A stretch of 64,000 nucleotides of DNA from Halomonas sp. MCCC 1A13316 (GTDB lineage Bacteria > Pseudomonadota > Gammaproteobacteria > Pseudomonadales > Halomonadaceae), in NCBI RefSeq assembly GCF_014931605.1, contig NZ_CP053382.1:3038001-3102000 (forward strand), in the 5' to 3' direction. Shown one piece after another: positions 32,440 through 46,826 of this stretch. The first letter of the stretch is position 1. Each line of letters begins with the position of its first letter. The notes beneath the pieces are model-generated. The model saw only the letters and a program-made list of their open reading frames with translations, did not search any database and was not told where the DNA came from. A program made the translations under genes and the position numbers.

Positions 32440-32453
32440 GCTATGTGCTTGCT
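32438..32453 (+). promoter_or_regulatory. Possible sigma-54 promoter for gdhA
   Basis: The sequence AGGCTATGTGCTTGCT has GG and GC separated by ten bases and ends in TTGCT, as in -24/-12 promoters (TGGCAC-N5-TTGCW). The -24 part is a partial match. It would place a transcript start about 45 bases before the gdhA ATG. Confidence 0.3.
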
Positions 32454-32496
32454 GCATAATGGTGCACTGAATTATAGTGAGCGCATCGCTATCTGA

Positions 32497-33861
<1,365 letters not shown>

Positions 33862-33900
33862 GAACCAGCCAGGCTACCACGCTCCCGTAGCCAGCGATGA

Positions 33901-33930
33901 CAAAGCCCCGACCTCTCGGTCGGGGCTTTG
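33901..33930 (+). terminator. Terminator of gdhA
   Basis: A perfect 13-base stem with arms CAAAGCCCCGACC and GGTCGGGGCTTTG and a TCTC loop, followed by CTT. It begins 40 bases after the gdhA stop. Confidence 0.85.
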
Positions 33931-34040
33931 CTTCATAGACAATCCTGTAAACTGAAATTTTGAACTGCCAGCGGACCTAAACCAGGGGAAGGTCAACGGC
34001 ACGCCTATCGAGCTGTACGAAGAGAAACGACAGACAAAGA

Positions 34041-34072
34041 AAAACCCCGAGCGCTATGGCACTCGGGGTTTT
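34041..34072. terminator. Terminator of the rRNA operon
   Basis: A perfect 11-base stem with arms AAAACCCCGAG and CTCGGGGTTTT around a ten-base loop. On the minus strand it follows 5S rRNA by about ten bases and is followed by TTTTCTTTG; the A/T ends make it bidirectional. Confidence 0.85.
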
Positions 34073-34081
34073 GGGATAGAT

Positions 34082-34198
34082 GCCTGACGATGACCTACTC
34101 TCGCATGGGGAGACCCCACACTACCATCGGCGCTGAGTGGTTTCACTGCTGAGTTCGGCATGGGATCAGGTGGTTCCCACTCGCTATGGTCGTCAGGC
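34082..34198 (-). rRNA. rrf: 5S ribosomal RNA
   Basis: About 117 bases. On the minus strand it starts GCCTGACGACCATAGC and ends GTAGGTCATCGTCAGGC. The two ends pair, as in gammaproteobacterial 5S rRNA. It is the last gene of the operon and lies just upstream of the terminator. End positions may be off by one or two bases. Confidence 0.93.
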
Positions 34199-34298
34199 GA
34201 AAACGGTTGGAATCATGCTGAGCGATACGTCTCGCCGGGGCGTGCCCGGGCGTATCCGTCAATTTTCGTGCGCAATGCGCAGACCCCTTGGGGTTATA

Positions 34299-37187
<2,889 letters not shown>

Positions 37188-37257
37188 ATATAACCCGAAA
37201 GGGTCTGGTCCGCGATCACGTACGACAATTGCCGGATACGCTTGAGACGTATCTCGC

Positions 37258-37277
37258 ATTTCTCCTTGCGGAGAAAT
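37258..37277 (-). promoter_or_regulatory. Hairpin with GNRA loop in the rRNA spacer
   Basis: The perfect eight-base stem ATTTCTCC/GGAGAAAT encloses a GCAA tetraloop on the transcribed strand, between the spacer boxA and 23S. It is likely a processing or structural element. Confidence 0.5.
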
Positions 37278-37295
37278 TGTCAGCATGATTCACAT

Positions 37296-37325
37296 TGTTA
37301 AAGAGCAGACTGTCAATCGACAGTC
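37296..37325 (-). promoter_or_regulatory. Spacer boxB-boxA antitermination signal
   Basis: In transcript order, a perfect hairpin GACTGTC-GATT-GACAGTC (37325-37308) is followed directly by TGCTCTTTAACA (37307-37296), which equals the boxA consensus of rRNA operons. Together they are the Nus-factor antitermination site upstream of 23S. Confidence 0.85.
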
Positions 37326-37415
37326 ATAAACCCGACATCGCAAGGCGCGACGCTGGCTTATGACTGCAGATCCGATCAGGGTAGACTGTGGGGAAGTGGC
37401 GAAGCCAAACGATCT

Positions 37416-37478
37416 GAGGCTAGGCGAAAGGTAACGACGCATAGTTCGCTATGCGAGGCGCCTTTCAACGACGCATCA
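37416..37478. repeat. Spacer hairpin repeat, copy 1 (downstream of tRNA-Ala)
   Basis: About 63 bases with an inner stem CGCATAG/CTATGCG around TTCG and an outer stem GAAAGG/CCTTTC. It aligns with a second copy at 37578-37640, with paired base changes in both stems. Its source and role are unknown. Confidence 0.75.
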
Positions 37479-37485
37479 GGAAGTT

Positions 37486-37561
37486 TGGTGGAGCCAAGCG
37501 GGATCGAACCGCTGACCTCCTGCGTGCAAGGCAGGCGCTCTCCCAGCTGAGCTATGGCCCC
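37486..37561 (-). tRNA. tRNA-Ala (anticodon TGC)
   Basis: 76 bases with encoded CCA. On the minus strand it begins GGGGCCATAGCTCAGCTGGG, has the anticodon loop CTTGCACG and ends GGCTCCACCA. The cloverleaf pairs cleanly. It is the second standard spacer tRNA of gammaproteobacterial rRNA operons. Confidence 0.97.
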
Positions 37562-37577
37562 GAAAGTAATTTGTGTG

Positions 37578-37640
37578 AGACAAGGCGAAAGACGACGACG
37601 TATAGCCTGCTATACGAGGACTCTTTCAACGACGTATCAC
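37578..37640. repeat. Spacer hairpin repeat, copy 2 (between tRNA-Ala and the broken tRNA-Ile)
   Basis: About 63 bases matching copy 1. The inner stem is CGTATAG/CTATACG around CCTG and the outer stem GAAAGA/TCTTTC, so both stems keep pairing despite base changes. It sits directly downstream (in transcript order) of the degenerate tRNA-Ile. Confidence 0.75.
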
Positions 37641-37647
37641 GCAAACT

Positions 37648-37745
37648 TGGTGGGTCTGGGCAGATTTGAAATAAACCCGGCGACCTCACCCTTCTCCTTA
37701 CAGCACTTCCGGGGGTGCGCTCTCACCAACTGAGCGACAGACCCG
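37648..37745 (-). pseudogene. Degenerate tRNA-Ile copy with insertions
   Basis: Matches the intact tRNA-Ile next to it in the acceptor stem (GGGTCTG with CAGACCC), the D arm (GCTCAGTTGGTGAGAGC), the anticodon-stem halves and the CCA end. It has a 14-base gain in the anticodon loop, which replaces the CTGATAA loop with 21 bases, and a six-base gain that destroys the T stem. The length is 98 instead of 78 bases, so it cannot form a normal tRNA. It looks like a tandem duplicate that decayed or recombined. Confidence 0.8.
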
Positions 37746-37760
37746 GCCGAAGCTCGAGAA

Positions 37761-37838
<78 letters not shown>

Positions 37839-37931
37839 TTGGTCGCGCTGGGTCCATACCCAAACAGTCTTTGCTCTGGTCGATCAGGTAATTCATTGTG
37901 AGCACTTGCCGCGAGGTGGCGATACGTCGTT

Positions 37932-39471
<1,540 letters not shown>

Positions 39472-39650
39472 CAAATCATTGCGGTTCTTACTCATCCTTT
39501 CCGAAGAAACGGACAAAAGCGAACCAAACTTGGCTCAAGGTCAAAGCTTCTCAAAAAGACCCGAAGGTCTTCGACGAGTCGCTTGCCTCGATAGGGTGTG
39601 ACTTCTCACCCACCTCGTCGACAAGCGCCCACATGAATTACCTGATCGAT

Positions 39651-39694
39651 TGTTAAAGAGCGGCTCCCACTCGCTTCAATCACTGCCTGAAGCG
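39651..39694 (-). promoter_or_regulatory. rRNA leader boxB-boxA antitermination signal
   Basis: In transcript order, a perfect seven-base hairpin (CGCTTCA/TGAAGCG, 39694-39672) is followed after nine bases by CGCTCTTTAACA (39662-39651), one base off the boxA consensus. It is the leader counterpart of the spacer signal. Confidence 0.8.
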
Positions 39695-39766
39695 CGGAGC
39701 GTCTCGCTTGCTGTCGTGGCAACTGACTCTGTCAGCGGCCTCGCCAGCGCCCTGCGAGGAAGGCGT

Positions 39767-39794
39767 ATTCTACCGATTCGGCGGAGTCTGTCAA
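39767..39794 (-). promoter_or_regulatory. rRNA promoter P2
   Basis: On the minus strand, TTGACA (39794-39789) and TAGAAT (39772-39767) lie 16 bases apart, close to the sigma-70 consensus. It is the nearer of two tandem promoters, about 300 bases before 16S. Confidence 0.8.
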
Positions 39795-39891
39795 CTCCCT
39801 TCGAGGCCGTCACCGTAGCGAACCTGGCGTCGAAGACCGGCGTCGCCGGTTTCCGTGAGAGCCCTCGGCGGGCCTCTCTCGAGTGGGGCGC

Positions 39892-39919
39892 ATTCTACCG
39901 AATCCGCCGTGAGCGTCAA
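39892..39919 (-). promoter_or_regulatory. rRNA promoter P1
   Basis: On the minus strand, TTGACG (39919-39914) and TAGAAT (39897-39892) lie 16 bases apart, followed by a GC-rich start region (GCGCCCCAC) as expected of stringently controlled promoters. The upstream AAAATT and AAAAAT tracts could be UP elements. Confidence 0.8.
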
Positions 39920-40128
39920 GCAGGAATTTTGCGAAGCGAGTCGAAAAATCCAAAGCGCGACAGCCACTTACCACTCTTTCCACCGCTGACAACGTTGCCC
40001 GTTGCCGGCAGCGGATGCGTACTTTACGGTTAACCGAGGGTGCACGCAACCCTTGGCGTCAAAAAAATATAGTTCAGGTTTTGGCGCGCTGCCATGACGG
40101 AGAACAAGTATTCCCCCCCTTGGTTACC
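39920..40128. other. Intergenic region between the rRNA promoters and prpD
   Basis: About 210 bases with no gene. A T-run (minus strand) near 40060-40070 is not preceded by a stem, so it is not a clear terminator for prpD. The region likely includes rRNA UP elements near 39925-39950. Confidence 0.4.
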
Positions 40129-41613
40129 TCAGATGACGAATTGGTCCACGAAGCGGTTCACTGGCATTGCCTCGAGGCGATCGGAATCCTTGCATAGAGC
40201 AAATATCCTCTCGCTTCGTCCAGTCGGAAAACGGGTCGCCAAGTTGCGCTTGAATTTCTCTTCGAGAACCGGGATACCTTCGTCGCGCCGACGCCGGTGG
40301 CCAATGGGGTATTCCACTTCGATGCACTCCGTGGAGCTGCCGTCCCGAAAGAAGACCTGGATGGCGTTGGCGATGGAACGCCTGTCCGAGGCGAGGTAGT
40401 CCTGAGTGTAGCGAGGCTCTTCAATGACCTCCATCTTCGCCCTGAGGGTATCGATGAGGGGATGCTGATGGTGAAAATCGTCCTCATAGTGCTCGGCGGT
40501 CAAATCACCGAAGATCAAAGGCACAGCCACCATGTACTGCAGGCAATGGTCGCGGTCAGCAGGATTGGCCAGGTCCCCCTCTTTGGAGATGATCCGTATC
40601 GCCGACTCATGCGTGGTGATGACGATGCGCTCGATATCCTCCAGACGGCCCTCGACCTGTGCGTGCAGACGAACCGCTGCCTCGCAAGCGGTCTGGGCAT
40701 GAAACTCTGCCGGGAAAGCGATCTTGAACAGGATGTTCTCCATGACGTAAGAGCCAAGCTCGCGCTGGAAGGTAAAGCGCCTCTCACTCTCGTGCTTGAG
40801 CTTCTGATCCTTATTGGTCTTGGAGAAAAGGACATCGTAGAAGCCCCACTGCGGCGCGCTGAGCACACCGGGTATACCCATCTCGTCGCGCAGGGCGATA
40901 TCGGCCAGACGCACGCCACGCGACGTGGCGTCCCCCGCTGCCCAGCTCTTGCGTGAACCGGCATTGGGCGCATGGCGATAGGTACGCAGGCTCTGACCGT
41001 CCACCCAGGCATGCGACAAAGCCGAGAGCAACTGCTCTCGATCCGCTCCCATCATGTGCGCAGCCACTGCGGTGGAAGCGACTTTCACCAACACCACGTG
41101 ATCGAGTCCGACCCGGTTGAAAGAGTTGTCGAGTGCCAGCACACCTTGGATCTCATGCGCCTTGATCATCGCTTCCAGCACATCGCGCATGGTGAGCGGT
41201 GCCTGCCCCTGAGCGATCCGTTTTTGTGAAAGATGATCGGCCACCGCGAGGATTGCGCCAAGGTTGTCGGACGGATGTCCCCACTCGGCAGCAAGCCAGG
41301 TGTCATTGTAGTCGAGCCAGCGGATGATGCAGCCGATGTCCCAGGCAGCCTTGACCGGATCCAGACGGAAGGAGGTGCCCGGCACTCGGGCACCATTCGG
41401 CACCACGGTCCCCTCGACCAGAGGTCCCAGATGTTTGGTACATTCGGGAAAGCGTAGCGCCAGCAGGCCGCAACCCAGGGAGTCAATGAGACAGTTGCGT
41501 GCGGTGTCCAGCGCCTCCTCGCTCTCGATACGGTAGTCGAGCACGTAATCGGCGATCTTCTGTAGCTCGGGGTCGTAGTCGGGGCGGACGTTGCGTTCGA
41601 CGGTGGCGCTCAT
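40129..41613 (-). CDS. prpD: 2-methylcitrate dehydratase PrpD
   Basis: 494 residues from the ATG at 41613, with AGGAGA upstream. It belongs to the MmgE/PrpD family: [20 protein letters not shown] at the start, [20 protein letters not shown] and [20 protein letters not shown]. PrpD dehydrates 2-methylcitrate to 2-methylaconitate. It is the last gene of the prp operon. PrpD and AcnD/PrpF can overlap in function, as seen in other proteobacteria that keep both. Confidence 0.94.
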   Translation of the reverse strand: MSATVERNVRPDYDPELQKIADYVLDYRIESEEALDTARNCLIDSLGCGLLALRFPECTKHLGPLVEGTVVPNGARVPGTSFRLDPVKAAWDIGCIIRWLDYNDTWLAAEWGHPSDNLGAILAVADHLSQKRIAQGQAPLTMRDVLEAMIKAHEIQGVLALDNSFNRVGLDHVVLVKVASTAVAAHMMGADREQLLSALSHAWVDGQSLRTYRHAPNAGSRKSWAAGDATSRGVRLADIALRDEMGIPGVLSAPQWGFYDVLFSKTNKDQKLKHESERRFTFQRELGSYVMENILFKIAFPAEFHAQTACEAAVRLHAQVEGRLEDIERIVITTHESAIRIISKEGDLANPADRDHCLQYMVAVPLIFGDLTAEHYEDDFHHQHPLIDTLRAKMEVIEEPRYTQDYLASDRRSIANAIQVFFRDGSSTECIEVEYPIGHRRRRDEGIPVLEEKFKRNLATRFPTGRSERIFALCKDSDRLEAMPVNRFVDQFVI

Positions 41614-41708
41614 GCTCTCTCCTGCTTCAGATTCGCTGTCGACTCCCTTCACTATAGAAAACGCCCCGAGCCTTGCGACTCAGGGCGCGAAAATCCTGCC
41701 AGGAAGCC

Positions 41709-42887
41709 TTAGAAGGCGTCACCGGGAATACGCACCCAACCCTCCATCAGAACACGGGCACTGCGGCTCATCACGGCCTTGGTCGCCGTCCATTGACCGC
41801 CGACGCTGGCCGCCTCGGCTCCTACTTGCAGGGTGCCGGATGGGTGGCCGAAGTGCACCGAGTTACGCTCGCCACCTCCCGCGGCCTGGCTGACAAGGGT
41901 CCCGGGCACCGCCGCCGCCGTGGCGATGGCAACCGCCGCCGTGCCCATCATGGCATGGTGCAGCTTGCCCATGGAGAGTGCGCGAACCACGAGGTCGATG
42001 TCCGAAGCCTTGATCGCCTTGCCGCTCGAGGCGACATAATCTGATGGCGGTGCGACGAAGGCGACCTTGGGTGTGTGCTGCCGCTCTGCCGCCTCGGCGA
42101 CTTCCTTGATCAGCCCCATGCGCACCGCCGCGTGGGCACGTATGGACTCGAACATGGCCAGCGCCTTGGTATCGCCATTGATCGCTTCCTGCAGTTCGGT
42201 GCCGGTATAACCGATGGCATCGGCATTGACGAAGACGGTCGGGATACCGGCATTGATCATGGTCGCCTCGAGCGTACCGATACCGGGCACCTCCAGCATG
42301 TCGACCAGATTGCCGGTGGGGAACATGGCACCATCCCCGTCTGCAGGATCCATGAACTCCACCGCCACCTCGGCGGCCGGGAAGGTCACGCCGTCGAGTT
42401 CGAAGTCGCCGGTCTCCTGCACCTCACCATTCACGATCGGCACCTTTGAAACGATGGTCTTGCCGATATTGGCCTGCCAGATATGCACCGTAGCGATGCC
42501 GTTTTCAGGGACGCGCGAGGGATCCACCAGACCGTTGCTGATGGCGAAGGGACCCACGGCGGCTGACAGGTTGCCGCAGTTGCCGCTCCAGTCGACGAAG
42601 GGCTTGTCGATGGAGACCTGGCCGAACAGGTAATCGACATCGTGATTGGGGCTATCGCTTCTTGAGAGAATGACGGTCTTGCTGGTGCTCGAGGTAGCGC
42701 CGCCCATGCCGTCGATCTGCTTCTGGTAGGGATCGGGACTGCCAATGACACGCAACAGCAAGGCGTCACGTGCCGGGCCGGGCCGGCGTGCCGCCTCGGG
42801 CAGGTCGTCCAGACGGAAGAATACGCCCTTGCTGGTACCACCACGCATGTAGGTGGCGGGAATTCGAATCTGGGGAACGTATGCCAT
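41709..42887 (-). CDS. prpF: 2-methylaconitate isomerase PrpF
   Basis: 392 residues. It opens QIRIPATYMRGGTSKGVFFR, the PrpF signature with an active-site Cys/Ser-type region replaced as usual in this family. MGGATSSTSKTVILS and NCGNLSAAVGPFAI are further markers. PrpF isomerises the 2-methylaconitate isomer made by AcnD so that the next hydration works. It lies between acnD and prpD, the usual place. Confidence 0.95.
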   Translation of the reverse strand: MAYVPQIRIPATYMRGGTSKGVFFRLDDLPEAARRPGPARDALLLRVIGSPDPYQKQIDGMGGATSSTSKTVILSRSDSPNHDVDYLFGQVSIDKPFVDWSGNCGNLSAAVGPFAISNGLVDPSRVPENGIATVHIWQANIGKTIVSKVPIVNGEVQETGDFELDGVTFPAAEVAVEFMDPADGDGAMFPTGNLVDMLEVPGIGTLEATMINAGIPTVFVNADAIGYTGTELQEAINGDTKALAMFESIRAHAAVRMGLIKEVAEAAERQHTPKVAFVAPPSDYVASSGKAIKASDIDLVVRALSMGKLHHAMMGTAAVAIATAAAVPGTLVSQAAGGGERNSVHFGHPSGTLQVGAEAASVGGQWTATKAVMSRSARVLMEGWVRIPGDAF

Positions 42888-42952
42888 GGAACTAGTTTCC
42901 TGAAAGAACGGGAAGCCCCGGCGTTACGCCGAGGCGTTCGGCGACATTGAGA

Positions 42953-45568
42953 TCAGGCCGTCGCCTCGGTCTTGGACTCGAGGAAATCCTGGGCGAAGCG
43001 CTGCAGCACGCCGCCGGCCGAATAGACCGTGACCTCCTCGGCGGTATCCAGCCGGCAGAGTACCGGCACGCGGTCGATCTCACCGGTCTTGCGATGAATG
43101 ACCAGCTCGAGGGTCGCCCCGGGGACCGGCTTGCCCTCCACGTCGTAGGTTTCTGTGCCATCGAGCTTCAGTGTGTGGCGCGTGGTGCCTTCTTCGAACT
43201 GCAGCGGCATCACGCCCATGCCCACCAGGTTGGTGCGGTGGATACGTTCGAAGCCCTCGGCGACAATGGCCTCTACGCCTGCCAGCGCCACGCCCTTGGC
43301 CGCCCAATCACGTGATGAACCCTGACCATAGTCGGCGCCGGCAATAACGATCAGTGGCTGGCCGCGCTCCATGTAGGTCTCGATGGCCTCCCACATGCGC
43401 GTCACCTTGCCTTCCGGCTCGATACGCGCCAGCGAGCCCTGGATCACGTCGCCGTTGTCGCCGCGCACCATCTCGTTGAACAACTTGGGGTTGGCCAACG
43501 TCGCGCGCTGGGCGGTGAGGTGATCGCCGCGGTGAGTCGCATAGGAGTTGAAGTCCTCCTCCGGCAGACCCATTTTGGCCAGATACTCCCCCGCCGCGCT
43601 GTCCAGCATGATGGCGTTCGACGGCGACAGGTGATCGGTGGTGATGTTGTCCGGCAGGATCGCCAGCGGCCGCATGCCCTTCAGCCCCCTCTCACGCGCC
43701 ATGTTGCCTTCCCAGTAGGGCGGGCGACGAATGTAGGTGCTCTGCGGGCGCCAGTCGTAGAGCGGGCTCTTGGCCTCCTCCACCTCATCCAGATTGAACA
43801 TCGGGATGTAGACCTGCTTGAACTGTTCAGGCCTCACGTACTTGCCGACGATGGCATCGATCTCCTCGTCCGAGGGCCACAGTTGCTTGAGGGTGACCGG
43901 GTTGCCATCACTGTCGTAGCCCAGCGCATCCTTCTCGATGTCGAAGCGCACGGTACCGGCGATGGCGTAGGCCACCACCAGCGGCGGCGAGGCCAGGAAG
44001 GCCTGCTTGGCATAGGGGTGGATGCGACCGTCGAAGTTTCGATTGCCGGAGAGCACCGCGGTGGCATAGAGGTCGCGGTCGATGATCTCCTGCTGGATCT
44101 CAGGGCGAAGTGCACCGGACATGCCGTTACAGGTGGTACAGGCGTAGGCGACGATCCCAAAGCCGAGCTTCTCCAGCTCAGGCAGCAGCCCAGCCTCTTC
44201 CAGATAGAGCCGCGCAACTTTTGAACCTGGCGCGAAGGAAGATTTCACCCAAGGCTTGCGAATCAGGCCGAGTTCATTGGCCTTCTTCGCCACCAGGCCA
44301 GCGGCCACTACGTTGCGCGGATTGGAAGTGTTGGTGCAGCTGGTGATGGCGGCGATGATCACCGCGCCGTCGGGCATTCGACCGGCCTTCTCCTCGGCCA
44401 GCGCCTGCTCCAGGTTGGCGGCGATGCCGCGCTCGGCCAGCGCCGAGGTGGGCAGGCGACGGTGCGGGTTGGAGGGGCCGGCCATGTTGCGCTCGACGGT
44501 GGAAAGATCGAACGTCAGTACCCGCTCATACTCGACCTGCTTAAGGCTATCGGCCCACAGCCCCACGGTCTTGGCGTAGTTTTCCACCAGCGCCACCTGC
44601 TCCGGCTCGCGGCCGGTGATGGTCAGGTAGTCGGTGGTCTGCTCATCGATGTAGAACATTGCCGCGGTGGCGCCGTACTCCGGCGTCATGTTGGAAATCG
44701 TGGCACGGTCGCCAATGGTCAGGCTCTCGGCGCCCTCACCGAAGAACTCCAGGTAGGCCCCCACCACCCGCTCCTGGCGCAGGAACTCGGTGATGGCCAA
44801 AACGATATCGGTTGCGGTGATGCCGGGCTGGCGCTTGCCGGTCAGCTTGACGCCGACGATGTCGGGCAGGCGCATCATCGAGGGCCGGCCGAGCATCACG
44901 GTTTCGGCCTCGAGGCCGCCGACGCCAATGGCGATCACGCCCAGGCAATCGATGTGCGGGGTGTGGCTGTCGGTACCCACGCAGGTATCCGGATACGCCA
45001 CGCCGTCGCGGGCTTGGATTACCGGCGACATCTTCTCCAGGTTGATCTGGTGCATGATGCCGTTGCCGGCGGGGATCACGTCGACGTTCTTGAACGCGGT
45101 GCGCGTCCAGTCGATGAAGTGGAAGCGATCCTCGTTGCGGCGATCCTCGATGGCGCGGTTCTTGTCGAACGCCTGGGGATCGTCACCGCCGCATTCGACG
45201 GCCAGCGAATGGTCGACGATCAACTGAGTCGGCACCACCGGGTTGACCTTGGCCGGGTCGCCGCCCTTCTCGGCGATGGCGTCGCGCAAGCCGGCCAGAT
45301 CGACCAGCGCCGTCTGGCCAAGGATGTCATGGCAGACCACCCGCGCCGGATACCAGGGAAAATCCAGGTCGCGACGGCGCTCGATAAGCTGATTGAGAGC
45401 CATAGGGAGCAATTCCGGCTCGCAGCGGCGCACCAGTTGCTCGGCCAGTACCCGGGAAGTATAGGGCAGGGAGTCGTAGGCACCGGGCTGGATCTCCTCG
45501 ACGGCCGCACGCACGTCGAAGTAGTCCAGCTCGGTACCGGGAAGCGGTTTGCGATATTGAGTATTCAT
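42953..45568 (-). CDS. acnD: Fe/S-dependent 2-methylcitrate dehydratase AcnD
   Basis: 871 residues of the aconitase superfamily. Cluster-ligand cysteines lie in ITSCTNTSNPRNVVAAGLVA and in YACTTCNGMSGALRPE; the C-terminal swivel domain has AGADYGQGSSRDWAAKG. Length and neighbours (prpC, prpF) separate it from AcnA/AcnB. It dehydrates 2-methylcitrate in the AcnD/PrpF variant of the cycle. The gap to prpC is 81 bases. Confidence 0.95.
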   Translation of the reverse strand: MNTQYRKPLPGTELDYFDVRAAVEEIQPGAYDSLPYTSRVLAEQLVRRCEPELLPMALNQLIERRRDLDFPWYPARVVCHDILGQTALVDLAGLRDAIAEKGGDPAKVNPVVPTQLIVDHSLAVECGGDDPQAFDKNRAIEDRRNEDRFHFIDWTRTAFKNVDVIPAGNGIMHQINLEKMSPVIQARDGVAYPDTCVGTDSHTPHIDCLGVIAIGVGGLEAETVMLGRPSMMRLPDIVGVKLTGKRQPGITATDIVLAITEFLRQERVVGAYLEFFGEGAESLTIGDRATISNMTPEYGATAAMFYIDEQTTDYLTITGREPEQVALVENYAKTVGLWADSLKQVEYERVLTFDLSTVERNMAGPSNPHRRLPTSALAERGIAANLEQALAEEKAGRMPDGAVIIAAITSCTNTSNPRNVVAAGLVAKKANELGLIRKPWVKSSFAPGSKVARLYLEEAGLLPELEKLGFGIVAYACTTCNGMSGALRPEIQQEIIDRDLYATAVLSGNRNFDGRIHPYAKQAFLASPPLVVAYAIAGTVRFDIEKDALGYDSDGNPVTLKQLWPSDEEIDAIVGKYVRPEQFKQVYIPMFNLDEVEEAKSPLYDWRPQSTYIRRPPYWEGNMARERGLKGMRPLAILPDNITTDHLSPSNAIMLDSAAGEYLAKMGLPEEDFNSYATHRGDHLTAQRATLANPKLFNEMVRGDNGDVIQGSLARIEPEGKVTRMWEAIETYMERGQPLIVIAGADYGQGSSRDWAAKGVALAGVEAIVAEGFERIHRTNLVGMGVMPLQFEEGTTRHTLKLDGTETYDVEGKPVPGATLELVIHRKTGEIDRVPVLCRLDTAEEVTVYSAGGVLQRFAQDFLESKTEATA

Positions 45569-45649
45569 GAGTCGACGGTCTTCGCGTGGTGTTGGGTCAG
45601 GCGGGGGAACAGGCGACCCTTGGGCCGCCCTTGCTGAGGGAGGAGAAAC

Positions 45650-46777
45650 TCAGTCGCGCTCCTCGATCGGCACCCACTCGCTCTTCTCTGGACCAATGTA
45701 GTCGGCACTAGGGCGAATGATACGGTTGTTGGCACGCTGCTCGAAGACATGGGCACACCAGCCGGTGACGCGCGAACAGACGAAGATCGGCGTGAAAAGC
45801 TTGGTGGGAATGTCCATGAAGTAATAGGCGCTGGCGTGGAAAAAATCGGCATTGCAGAAGAGTTTCTTCTCGCGCCACATGACCTCCTCGACGCGCTCGG
45901 AAACCGGGTACAGGACCGTGTCGCCCACGTCCTCGGCCAGCTTCTGGGACCACTGCTTGATGATCGCGTTGCGCGGGTCGGACTCGCGATAGATCGCATG
46001 TCCGAAGCCCATGATCTTCTCCTTGCGCTCGAGCATGCCCATGATCTCGCGCTCGGCCTCTTCCGGCGACGTCCAGTTCTCGATCATGTCCATGGCCGCC
46101 TCGTTGGCACCGCCATGCAGCGGACCGCGCAACGAGCCGATGGCACCGGTCACGCAGGAGTGCATGTCGGAGAGCGTCGAGGCACATACGCGAGCGGTGA
46201 AGGTCGAGGCGTTGAACTCATGCTCGGCATACAGGATCAGCGAGACGTTCATGACCCGGGCATGTAGCTCGGAAGGCGCCTCGCCGCGCAGCAAGTGTAG
46301 GAAGTGAGCACCCACTGACTCGTCGTCGGTCTCGGTCTCGATGCGCACGCCATCGTGGCTATAGCGATACCAGTAGCAGATGATCGAGGGCAGCACGGCA
46401 AGCAGGCGATCGGAGACGTCCTGCTGCTCGTCGAAGCTCTCCTCGGTCTCGAGGTTACCCAGCATCGAAGCGCCGGTTCGCATCACGTCCATGGGGTGGG
46501 CATTCTTGGGTATCTGTTCGAGTACGGCCTTGAGCGGTGCCGGCAGGCCCCGCATTCCCTTGAGCTTGGTGATGTAAGCGTCCAATTCGGCCCGATTGGG
46601 TAGCTTACCCTTGAGCAGAAGGTAGGCGACCTCCTCGAAACGCGCCTTCTCGGCGAGCTCCTTGATATCGAAACCGCGGTAGGTCAGGCCGGCGCCGCTC
46701 TTGCCCACGGTACACAGGGCCGTGGTTCCTGCGCTCTGGCCCCGCAGGCCTGTACTGCTGACAGTTTTCTCAGCCAT
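45650..46777 (-). CDS. prpC: 2-methylcitrate synthase PrpC
   Basis: 375 residues from ATG 46777 with AAGGAG upstream; the longer open frame overlaps prpB and is discarded. A short citrate synthase-type protein with GKSGAGLTYRGFDIKELA at the start, AMRGLPAPLKAVLEQIP, catalytic GSLRGPLHGGANEAAMDM and GFGHAIYRESDPRN. It condenses propionyl-CoA with oxaloacetate. It follows prpB by about 50 bases. Confidence 0.95.
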   Translation of the reverse strand: MAEKTVSSTGLRGQSAGTTALCTVGKSGAGLTYRGFDIKELAEKARFEEVAYLLLKGKLPNRAELDAYITKLKGMRGLPAPLKAVLEQIPKNAHPMDVMRTGASMLGNLETEESFDEQQDVSDRLLAVLPSIICYWYRYSHDGVRIETETDDESVGAHFLHLLRGEAPSELHARVMNVSLILYAEHEFNASTFTARVCASTLSDMHSCVTGAIGSLRGPLHGGANEAAMDMIENWTSPEEAEREIMGMLERKEKIMGFGHAIYRESDPRNAIIKQWSQKLAEDVGDTVLYPVSERVEEVMWREKKLFCNADFFHASAYYFMDIPTKLFTPIFVCSRVTGWCAHVFEQRANNRIIRPSADYIGPEKSEWVPIEERD

Positions 46778-46826
46778 ATGGAGTCTCCTTGTTCTAGCGT
46801 TTTCTAGTCTTCGAAACGGGCCAAGA

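Noticed and set aside
37648..37745. tRNA intron in the anticodon loop
   Set aside because: Bulge-helix-bulge introns are archaeal, 14 bases is too short for a group I intron, and the T stem is broken as well, so decay is more likely.
44462..45637. Open frame of 391 codons opposite acnD
   Set aside because: Antisense shadow of acnD; no recognisable motif or ribosome-binding site.
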